A stretch of 64,000 bases of DNA from a virus. Below, piece after piece: positions 28,101 through 36,300 of the stretch (the stretch's first letter is position 1; every line of letters starts with the position of its first letter). The notes below the pieces were generated by a model, which made no database searches, was not told where the DNA came from, and saw only the letters and a program-made list of their open reading frames with translations. Made by a program: the position numbers and the translations under genes. The DNA lies in the IMG/VR virus record IMGVR_UViG_3300023178_000019, positions 34,564-98,563 of that record. One strand, 5' to 3'.

Positions 28101-30328
28101 TTATTAAGAACTGTTGAAACAAACTCTTTTAATTTTGTATAAACCTCTTCGTTAATTTTTTTCTGTTCTTGAACTTCTTGAGAAACATAATTGTTACTTT
28201 CAACACTAAATGTGTAAGTATTTACATAATACAAGTTAGTTGCTGTTGTGGTTTTTAATGTGCCACCTCTTGAAATATCGTAGATTAGTCCGTCAATAAT
28301 AGTAGCGCAATCTGCTTCTAGATTATCAAAGTTTACAGATGCGTTACCTTCCATAGTACCTGTATCATCTGTAAGTATTAATGATATACCACCTTGGGTG
28401 TCACTAATTCTAAATTCTGTTGAACTTACAATAGCATCAACATAATATTGTGTTCCAGCTGTTACGCCGCCTAATGTTCCATCAAATACAATTGGTATGC
28501 CGTCACGTAATTTTTCTGTGCTATTACATGTAAAAGTACGTGTACCACTTGCAGAAGCAGTTATAGTAACTTTATAATTATTCTTTACCCATGCTGTAGA
28601 TTCTTTAATTAAGAACTGTTTGTTATTTTTTAGAATATCTCTAGTTTGAGGGTTTAAATAACCTTCTCTAATTTGATCTAGTGCATAGCGTACACTTGCC
28701 CAAGGTTTGTCGATTGTTAATCCAGATTCTGGTGCAGGCGTATCTGTACCTAAAGGACCAACATAAACAACATTATCAATTAGTCCATAGTTTGCCCAGT
28801 CTGGGAAACCATCTGTTGCACGAAGAATCTGACCATCAACACCGATTGGTAATCTTGTTGGACCGTTGTTACCAAAGTAAACTAAATCACCTTCTGCTTC
28901 GAGTGCTAGTGCTTCAGACCCGATTGTTAAGATATTCCAATAATCTGCAACTAGATCGTTATCTGGTCTGTTTGCAGTTTCTGATGTGTGTTTTTGTGTA
29001 CAAATAAATGAACTTGCACCATAAATTACAACATCTCCTACATGATAATCGTTAGCAGGTACCCAAGTAGATGAATAACCAGTATGTGTAACTGTGTCAA
29101 TGACACCGCCTGTTTCGCCTGTTACAGTAACTACAATGTCGTTTGCAGGAGTTGTTCCTCCAACATCTGCACCTGAAATAGTTATAACATCATTGTCAGC
29201 ATAACCTGTACCAGCATATCCTGTTGATATACTGACTGTGTAAACTGTATTTGACTTAACAACATCAAAACGTGCTCCTGAACCACTGCCTGATTCGTTA
29301 GTACCAGAAACTTGTGAGAAAGACTCAGTACTTCTTGTCCAGTTAATACCAGAGTTTAGTCTACTCCAGTAAGTATCGTTCGGTGGTTCAAAATCTAAAC
29401 TATCTGCAATAGCTACATAGGTATTACCGCCAAGTCTTACTACATCACCAACTTTATAAGAATCTAATGAGCTCCAATCACCTTGGAATGCAAATCCTGA
29501 TGTAAATACTTCCCAATCATCTGGGCTTGCAGTTGGCTGTGCATTTGTATTGTTTGTTTTAGCAACATATACATAGCCACCGTATGTAACTGTGTCTCCT
29601 ATTTGATAGACTGTAGAATTATCCCAGCTATCTTCAAATTGGAAGCCTTCGATAAAGACATCCCAGTTTACTTCGTCTGAAATAAAATCATTTGAAACAT
29701 GCGGTGCAGTACAAATGAAAACGTTTCCGCCGTATTTTACAACATCATTAACACGGTAACGAGTTGTAGTTACCCACTCGCCTAAATATACAAGTCCGTC
29801 GCTGAATAACGTCCATTTACCTTGATCGGCTTCTAAGCCTAATGCTACTGTGGCAGAAGAAACGTGAGCAGTGTTACATACATAAACATAACCGCCATAT
29901 CTTACTAGGTCATTAATTTTATAACGGGTATTTATTGTCCAATCACTTTTCCAATCAAAAGATGTAGCAAACGGTGTCCACTTATCTAAGTCTGCTTCAA
30001 GACCTAAATAATCAGGATCTGCAAATGTTGCTGATGTATGTCCTGTTTCAGCAATATAAACAATAGCACCATAACGTACAACGTCACCTGGTGCATATGT
30101 AAATTCTGGTTGCCAATCACCTTGCCAACTTGTACCATCTGATACAATATCCCATTTTGGAATTTCGTTATCAAAATCTGCTTGGAAATCTGTTGATGCA
30201 GTATGGTTTCTAATACATATGTATGATTTACCGCCAAAACTTACAACATCGTCTGCGACATATGCTCGTTCTGCTGCCCAGTCACCCTGCCAAACAAATC
30301 TAATTCTACCTAGTTTAAACTCTGCCAT
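19106..30328 (-). CDS. Giant virion/tail fibre protein, 3740 residues
   Basis: The largest gene in the window. Residues 1 to about 480 hold some seven repeats of the form W.g.W.....Y..GDVV.YGG..Yv....H.S (e.g. WQGDWQPEFTYAPGDVVRYG), similar in shape to small carbohydrate-binding modules of the CBM5/12 type. Residues about 680-2380 hold about ten degenerate helical repeats (CERDIGYIVDALEYDVLFG and variants). About 2430-2560 is a beta-helix-like region (YVQNVTTFGVGCVGCKIDG). About 2880-3290 is an Asp-box-like propeller region (TSTDGENWVS, YSSNGITWTV, TSQDGVIWTD). The end has DQDGNFNVGGLFGVQQSTG and a short knob. It is a paralogue of the next gene upstream. A late promoter and GGAG precede it. 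Exact fibre type is unknown. Confidence 0.75.
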   Translation of the reverse strand: MAEFKLGRIRFVWQGDWAAERAYVADDVVSFGGKSYICIRNHTASTDFQADFDNEIPKWDIVSDGTSWQGDWQPEFTYAPGDVVRYGAIVYIAETGHTSATFADPDYLGLEADLDKWTPFATSFDWKSDWTINTRYKINDLVRYGGYVYVCNTAHVSSATVALGLEADQGKWTLFSDGLVYLGEWVTTTRYRVNDVVKYGGNVFICTAPHVSNDFISDEVNWDVFIEGFQFEDSWDNSTVYQIGDTVTYGGYVYVAKTNNTNAQPTASPDDWEVFTSGFAFQGDWSSLDSYKVGDVVRLGGNTYVAIADSLDFEPPNDTYWSRLNSGINWTRSTESFSQVSGTNESGSGSGARFDVVKSNTVYTVSISTGYAGTGYADNDVITISGADVGGTTPANDIVVTVTGETGGVIDTVTHTGYSSTWVPANDYHVGDVVIYGASSFICTQKHTSETANRPDNDLVADYWNILTIGSEALALEAEGDLVYFGNNGPTRLPIGVDGQILRATDGFPDWANYGLIDNVVYVGPLGTDTPAPESGLTIDKPWASVRYALDQIREGYLNPQTRDILKNNKQFLIKESTAWVKNNYKVTITASASGTRTFTCNSTEKLRDGIPIVFDGTLGGVTAGTQYYVDAIVSSTEFRISDTQGGISLILTDDTGTMEGNASVNFDNLEADCATIIDGLIYDISRGGTLKTTTATNLYYVNTYTFSVESNNYVSQEVQEQKKINEEVYTKLKEFVSTVLNNRSPVSYQSLIGIELEDRAQQVIDFNLTAEEVGAAKANELLDIVVNGIVAGSNTAIALPILPNTTVFIKTGTYNEVLPMILPEYTAVVGDELRTSVVQPQTAIPELANDVNKTTSALNRIKDVADDILQNVEIAKTTGNNVDQQYVNGYAGNTASTNRLNNGVEVITDVLANGLQVVPDLPEVGPTPTSGTNNASDAGFANAVAQLEANRDFIVAEQTAWIQFQVDNTIAPFDALFTFDTANCERDTKYIIDALRYDLTYGGNLETTVAARSYFVNGNPVYGTGKKAETLATYAHLKSIIGDVITETTITPTAGNTETQDTSGTAGSAGAETFADARIQEIYDTIDTDGTLPTPILPDTSWTDTVVQSIVTDFTNVKSSIQTGATNWVNENYPDLDYDQAKCERDIGYIVDALEYDVLFGSTFRSLKAGMSYRRAISSAELVIDSQLEPTLGTIEYTRDRIKYYSTRTAKVDESTNLIIDILENGSGSIPTSYTYTDPTNYDTGFFNARRLITANKDFIISEIDAYMTDNHGAFWVGLDSDSKAQWLEDLDEQIEAVKYDLTYRGNLATIIQSRLFYDLDGAFVRGASQKTETLDAQQRLIDIISDIAQGNAITKSTSNADTQDTNGTAGSLGAGTFAQDRTQEIYNTADTALAPALIKPSTAWTDNALEKLKNVLTERTPVIQDALVDYIDFVYPTLTYNKDLCKRDVGYMIDGIGYDVIFDSNYLSVQNAIAYRRGTVSTELVLNSQLQETLSTVRFLNSAITELTIGVISEPGTRKDGDRAYKLIKDMNTIVQNGLAALPPTVFPTAPGYNTVDFSDTAYATASNTTGVTTTYGDAAAQIVANHAFIQDEIRHWLEDSNNGYDVIWGSISADGQDRCIRDVGYILDAVRYDLTYGGNTQSEIAGSAYYSNFVLTISANELPATLAAYARLKVVVAEVIAETTVTTSPGVTEVQDTSGTPGNAASIEFAEDRVQDVLDYINNGEANTAIEIANSWQQIETTTAYNRILNRKNEIVEDVVFWVEKFHQELEYNQDTCRRDAGLIVDALARDLYTGSNFATTKAGMSYYRLIASALEVVNNELYATVGSMEFMAQKVRRVATVSANASVNLLIEDLTNYINGGKIPVAKWVEPSDADTADVAAASIIWENKAYVTAEVIEFLNQEYPSLTYNQTKCERDVGMLVDALRYDLTYNSNYASVKFAEFYYQKDINGDNELVISEDEKTATLAAYDYAKQIVTGLAVNSAVSPGPLQGYVEPVIRDSLQPVGDAGSLAKVEELMTIVYDSINDQQLRPRVTVTGISSNGFICDVNHNLRVGDIVQFLDEFQDFETYYVKSIVNPTTFTLSGYFNGPTYEADDQNDIIATAYIYQTGSITGVSGTLQQQFTNLTGSLSSIKAAITSFIADKYPTLDYDVAKCERDVGYIVEAVGRDMMNNTNYLTQIVAQAYYRGTQADLVLGAQKNATVQSYRELKNVIATYIDGSALAKKRTNSLMDIIINMLDKGNGNTPEIHGTITYFGDTETINAVDILKANRNFLANEATAWITQSYGGTVTDIEGSPGTIRFTSAHNLIVNDPIVFDENAFGELVAGQTYYVSSIVDTTGVEISDTRGGEPLVLDVASGSSVARYAYDPALCRRDMERYIDAIVYDLQYPGNHKVWKAGELYLNAVNGSEKSDMYHVRNATGVRNQTVNGLRGNLTELNDFGTRRPTAGSYVSLDPGFGPNDTEAWVTNKSCYVQNVTTFGVGCVGCKIDGALHAGGNRSIVSNDFTQVLSDGIGVWCSGNNSLTELVSVFAYYNYSGYLADFGGRIRATNGNSSYGTYGVIAEGTDTGEEPITAIVDNLSQEATIYSVATDGEEEVLGFEFSNAGRDYTNAEFAISGTGFNAAADDDEFRDSAVVETRIIDLNDGNGIGGEDYVTAQNVAQGGDPTYITLAATDFALSNAYSGMNVQITAGSGVGQYAKILRFNNGTKNATVYKPSIEPFTITATTATTNIVTITGNYEHLSVDDPVYLNASVGGLDEGNSPSNVYYVITNNLDGTIQLSDSVGGAAATLITTTGQSVAMYTAGWDNVIPGKAAVAGLDLTTGYTIEPSVHYTEPGFTANNTTTADAIGFDRVDFAMGRYIALPNNGTQTDYSLDGKTWVQAGVLPATGNWSASAFGGGTGATATAVIGGLGGSGAILEAELGEINSIGLPGPTQIARVNVINGGTGFVTAPTIVFTPTAGGGGASAVATVKDGIIQEIIITSTGAGYSQAPTVTAETDKVTEIIVDTKGNNYLTAPTVTITGGGASVQAEVTATLDNRGVATITIDEDNDGILLRGSGYTSQPTVTITDEDARWVAIAPGSTNNAYLTQTDAPGAVWAAGSALPNSNFNDIAFGNGVWVVVGGTGGSGSAGTSTDGENWVSRDNTTPPAGTFVSVAYGGTTFVAINDNGYTSYSSNGITWTVGGALPGSSTNWMKVAYGNGRFVAIGSAGEQAISYDFGQNWSAGSTSLANISSSGWSDVQYGQGLFLASGPIGGTFATSQDGVIWTDRTTGDTAGFAAVAFGNPSNVPIWAAVTSSGSNGAKWIETGARPNGRTYVDTDSIVAFTLREPGSGFTQGSIVSTTAPNTIELNTVSNLFVGQPINFDGDGLAAIGIDSEVKYYISAIAGTDIEISLLDGGASFDIETVAPTAIGTATFAGSPKATIGDPNATIDVAVNSRIRNGALANPTFTNRGAGYTTATAELGGDGNADLYQPSTFIALRGLFELPEPGSNVEFDNIPGSYYKLVTISNVIGQPGSYTATFQISPGLVTLNAPKDGTRVVTTNKYSQVRLTGHDFLYIGTGNQAKTNYPFVDITTADINRQQLSSGGGRVFFTSTDQDGNFNVGGLFGVQQSTGTATLDADAFNLAGLQSLQLGGIAVGIGSAIITQFSTDPFFTENSDSIVPTQRAIKSYITAQIGGGQSSLNVNTLTAGVVFIANDEITTTSGGQLNIKAKMNFTGGIDGAPVALGYFLSR

Positions 30329-30351
30329 TTTTTATATAACTCCGTGTTCTT

Positions 30352-30361
30352 ATATTTATCC
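30352..30361 (-). promoter_or_regulatory. Late promoter for the 3740-residue fibre gene
   Basis: The minus strand reads GGATAAATAT, beginning at the last base of the stop codon of the preceding gene, 24 bp before the ATG at 30328. Confidence 0.6.
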
Positions 30362-33300
30362 TATTGCAAATCACCGCGTGTAGGATCGACAAATGTCTTA
30401 AAGAAATAAGCCATTGCAAGTCCGTCTCCTGCCCAAGCTGCTGTTGGTCCTTCTACCATTGCTTTGGTTCCGATTTTAACTTGCCAATCTTCACCACCTT
30501 CAGGTATTGAAGATGTAATTTCGTCTGGTCCGCCTACTTTAACAGTACCTGCTTGTAGCAAACCTGTAAATGTGTCTGAACCACCTTGTGACAACCTACT
30601 TGCTAAGTAAGTTCTAATTGCCCTCTGTGTTGGTACAATATTATTTGAGTTAGCAACAAATGTACCGTCTGTGCTAAACTCTGTAATAACAGTAGGTGAT
30701 CCGCCAAGTGCAACACCACCGATACTCAATTCTGTCAGACCTTCAAGTCCAAACTCTGATGCACTCAAAGTAACAACACCAGTTGCCTGCTCAACTGCAA
30801 ACAAGTCACCTACTCTAAAGTTACCATCTTGGTCTGTGCTTGAATAAAACACACGACCGTTATTTGTCTCTTGGACTTCATCCTGTGGCTCTAGTCCTGT
30901 ATCTACTGGTAAGTTAGGATAGTTAGATTGTATTTCGTTACCAAAACCAATGTTTAGGAAGTCGTGGTTAGTAATACGACATTGACTAAATCTTGAACGT
31001 ATGGTAAACGGTGTATCATTTTCAGGGGCTGTTTCTTGTGTAAGTTGTGGACTAATTGATATTAATGCTTCTAGATTTGGAACTTCTGTTCCTCTTAATC
31101 TAGTTGCACTTGCAACTCTATAAATTTCTGGATTCCCGTCAAACTGTAAATTATCACCTGGAGCAGGGAATCTAGTAATTCCTTTTGCAATAAATTCTAA
31201 TCCAGTTTGGAACGAATCTGAGAAGCCATCACCTCTAATCGCAATAGCAGTAGATGTTGAATTATACCCACTACCTTGACTTATAAATGTTGGAGCTCCT
31301 AGTGTTCCGTCGCCAATTCTTATTTGTATAAGAGCTTCTTCTGAATTGTTAGGGTCTGTAATAGTAACTCCAGGGCCAAAACTGTCATCAGTATAACCAG
31401 AACCTGTTTCTAATAAACTAATTCCAGTAATTCTAGCATTACTAACAGATGCTCTGCCAAATGCTTTACATCCTGCTCTAGCTTTATATGCAGAACTGCC
31501 GAATTCATCTATAGTCATAAACCAACCTTTGTTAGTATTTCGATCAATGCCAAAAGCACAAACATCATAATCGCCGCCGACTGTATCTGTTTCTTGATCC
31601 CAGGTATAACCGTCTGGCGATGTATAACAGATTCCTGTATCTGGGTTAATCACTACAAAAACGCCTTGACCATATTTAATAAATGATCCGCTAACATCTA
31701 CATTAGAAGCATACCAATTTATGCCATTAAAGCTATATGCTGAAGGTCTGTCGTCTCTAGATATTGCTACAAATCTTCCGTTTCCAAATTCAACACTGCT
31801 CCAGTTGTCAATAGTACTTCCGTCGCCATCTTCTCTTAGAGTCATTCCAATCCAAGTAACGCCTCCGTCTGTAGAATATTTTCCAATGTCGTTTGATCTA
31901 GAAATAACTACAAATGTTTCTTTACCATAAGTAATATCGATCCAGTCTTCGTCACCAATAGCTGGTGAAACTACACTAGTCCATGTAATACCATTGTTAT
32001 TACTATAAGCAATTTGTGATCCGCCGTTTGCTACAGCAACAAAAGTTCCGTTACCGTATGTTACCGCTGCATAGTTTAGACCACCTAAACTAGGTAAGTC
32101 TACTGATAACCATGTTAACCCATCAGCTGCTGAAACTAGACAATCTGTTCCATCAGCTGACAAAATAAACCAAGTGTTATTGCCGTAACACGCATCTACC
32201 CAACCGCCATTAGTACCAGGAGTGCCTGATATAGGTAATGTATAAACTTCGTCCCAGTCAGTATAATCACTAGTTCCTAAAACAGTATCACCCTGACGAG
32301 GTATTGCAAGCATTTTATATCCGTCACTTACAATAGCACAGAATCCTAAGCCGTCGCCGCCTTGTATAGTTGGTAGTAACTCAACATAAAAGTTTGGTTT
32401 ATCAAATGTAATTCTTGGTTCAATAATATAAACTGATGTAGAGTCAAACTGTGTAACTAAAGGAGTTCCTGCATTAATGTGATCCCAACCAACTTCGTTG
32501 ATTTGCATAGAACCAGTTTCGTCAATTAATGTTACATCTGGGCCGCCTTCTGTTTCAGAAATTGTAATTTCGTATGATGAATTCGTATCAGTTTTAGAAG
32601 TTACAAAATATTTTGTTCCTTCTACGATGCCGCCAAATATTTCTGTAAAGAATGATCCTTCCATTGCATCTCTACCAGCTTCTAATACTAGTTTAGTGCC
32701 AGTTGTTTGGCCGTTCATTGTTCCTGTGGTTGTAGTTAACACAATTTCGTCTAATACCGTAGTAACAATTACATTACCGACTGCTGTTGTTAATGGAACG
32801 GCTGCGCCTCCTGGTGTTTCGGAAATTGTAAATGATGTAGCATCGTTAACAACCTGTATATAGTAAACTTCATCATTATCAAGTTGTCCAAATGTTACAC
32901 CTGTAAACTTAATAGGAGCATTTACAATAAATCCGGCTGTACTATCAACTGTTATAAGGTTTGATATGCCTTCAGTTGCTGTTGCTGTAGTTGTAATTAT
33001 ATCACTTGCTAAGGTAAAGTTTGTCCCATTTAAAATACTATTAACATAATATTTTGTTTTTTCTTGTAAGCCGCCTAGTATGGTTCCTTCTTTAAAAATA
33101 ATAGGGTTTAATGAATTTAAGCCTGAAGTATCAGCAATAGTAAGACTGTTATCAACTGCACTAGATGCTGTTACTTCAATCGGTAATAGTGCTTCTGAAA
33201 TTGCAAACTCAGTATCATTATAAACTTCATGAATATAATAGGTAGCACCTAGTTCAACGCCGCCGATTGATTTACCTGTAAATTGTATAGGAAGTGTTAC

Positions 33301-36300
33301 CTCCATATTAGCAGTTGTATCTGCTTCTAAGAAGCTAGTTTGATCTGGATAGTTTAATGTAAATGGCGGAATTTCTCCTGTTAATACAATCGGAGAATCA
33401 TCTGGATCCTCAATGTTTACGTTTGATAACGGCCATACAGCACCGCCTAGTGATGTCGAAATTTGGATTGTTCTGTCGTCAATTACGTCAATAATATAAT
33501 AATCAAAACCAACAATAACGCCGCCAAATGTTGTACCACTAAAGTTAATTTTTTGTCCTATACGTAATCTAGCAGTACTGTCAACGTACATGTAGTTATT
33601 TAAATCTCCTAATGTACCTAAAACATTTACTCCGCTTTGTGAAGAACTTAGTACGTCTATATTATAAAATGTAGGTGTAAATTCTATTTTTTGTCCTACA
33701 AAAATTCCATGAAAATCTGTATTAGGTCCAAATATAAGAGTATTATCAGCAGTGTTTACTGCTACAATTTCTTGCTGATCAAAAGATTCTTTAACAACAG
33801 ATGCATACTTAGTAACTGGATCATAATTTGAAATAATACCATATTGACCAGCTCCAATACCTGACTGTACAACTAATCTCATACCTTCATATTCTGTTGC
33901 TGTTGCTACTTCTGATTGTGCTAATATTAAAAGTTCTGTGCTGCCGCCTTGAGCATTATTTGACTGAATATTGTAACCTAAACCGCCTAATCTAACTGTT
34001 TCGCTTTCAAGAATTCTTGACTGGAATATTGATCCAGTTCTTACTTCGTCTGCAATTACTTTAACTCCTGTACCAGCACCTGTTATATTGATATTGGCAT
34101 GTACCGTTGGTGTACTGTCAGTATTTTCTACAAAATAATCTGGAGTATCGCCTATTAATATTTGAGCTCCGTAAAAATTTGTATACCCAGCAATACCGTC
34201 AATTCCTCGAGGATAAACTCGCATTGTTAAATTTGTATTTTGTGCTGTTTCGTCAAATATTGAATATGAAAGTCTCCACCAACCGTCTTCTAAGAAGTCG
34301 GCTCGAAGATCAGTTGGGTCATTTAAATTTCCTAATTGAGATAATGTTGTAAATTCCTCTGTATCAAAATTAAAACGACAACTATATGTTTTTTCTTCTC
34401 CTGGTGTAGGCGATCCACTAAAAATTCCTTCTAAATCAAAATAAGCAGTGTCTCCTTTTTTAGCATGAATACTAACATTATATTTTAATGCAGATCCTAA
34501 AGGAACTGTACCTTCATGATTAATTCCAGAAATTGCTGTAATACTCAAATCTTGCACTGTAACCGTAATATCATTTTCTGGTGATCGTCCGCCGAAATTT
34601 CGACCGTCTATTTGTATTTGATTACCAATAACATAACCGCTGCCGCCGTTATTAACTGTTACCTCATAGCTTTCAGCAAGAACTTTAACATCAAATGTTG
34701 CTTCAATACCAGAACCGCTAATATTTGTTCCCGCAACATTTGTATAAGTTCTTCCTTGAGGTCCAATACCAATTTGTTGTTCAAAATATGCACTGTCAGT
34801 TAGAGAAGTATTTGCAGTTACTCTCCAAGCAAATTCGTTTTCATAAGGAGTAGTATTTGCACGTATAACACTAATATTTGAGTCATTGGTCCAAACAGAA
34901 TCTAATAGATCGTTTGTATAAGTTAATAAGTTTGTGACCTTTTTAAAGTATTCTGATCCGCCATGTGTATATTGTATTTTTAATATTTCAGAATTTGCAC
35001 CTAACGCAGAAACTGCTTCAGCTGTTGCTTCTCCTGATTTGTTGTTAATTATACCAGTTGCAGGAGTTTCTGAATCGTCAAATCCTTCTGAAATAACACC
35101 AAAAGTACCATAAGATGAGTTACCATTTGTTGCACGAATTTTTGCTCCGTCTTCTGCAAAGTAACCTGCATAGTTATAATAAGAGAACACAGAAACACAT
35201 TCTGTTAATGCATCGCCACCTTTACACCAAATACCAATACCATCTGAAATAATTTGTGTAAAGTCGTTTGATACCATTGAACGATTTCCGCCATTGTGTA
35301 ATGTTGAGTCAATTTTACAACCAGTACATCCTTTACCGAACGTAGTTACGTTTTGAATATAAGGAGATTTATATGTAATCCAGGCTTCAGTATCGTCTGG
35401 TCCTTTGCCTGGATCAAGTGCTACATATGCACCTCCAGTTGGACGTCTTGTTAAGTATTCGTTTTCTTCTGTTAATGTACCACGTAAACCTTTGACAGTT
35501 AAATTTCTAATACCTGTAGCGTTACGCACACGGAACATATCTTTAAGAGCATTACCTCCATATACATACATTCCGCCAATGTTTGTTTGTAATTCAACAC
35601 TTGGTCCGTCTGGTACTTCAGAAACACTGAATGTTGTATCAGTAATCGAGTCGCCAATAACATAATAAGTTTGTCCTGCAACAACATTACCAATTATAGT
35701 ACTAATTTCGTCAATTGGATTTAATGAAACAAATTGTACCGGAGAATTATGTACCATATTACGTGTTGATCCTACAGTAAACACATTAATATCGCCTGTT
35801 GTTCGTGTACATAAAGTATTAATAGGATTAGCAGGTTGTATTGTTGTACCACGTAGTTCGTCACCATTAATTGCTGTGTTAGCAGGAACAACAATCGGAA
35901 GTTCTTCAAGATATGTTCCAGATTTTACATTAATTGTACAGTATGCTCCTTCGTTTGCAGACGGAATGTTATCAGGTGATCCTGCAACAAATGATTCTAC
36001 ATATATTCTTTCAAGTGCTCTGACTATTGTAAGTGTATCGCTTTCTAATGTTAAACTACTATTAATATATTGTGTTACAATGCCATTGTCTAATGGCCTT
36101 CCTAGTCTATCAGATTCTAGCTGTTGATAACTTGTTGACGACAGTGTGTTTGTAAGAGCTTTTTCAATATTATTAAATAATTCTACAAAGTAAACTATAA
36201 AATAAGGTGCTTGTGCTGCAATTTCTTCGTTAGTAAACTTGTTTGTACTTTCTAAATCAAAATAAGAAAGGGCTGCTGCAACAGTTTGAGAGTTGCCACC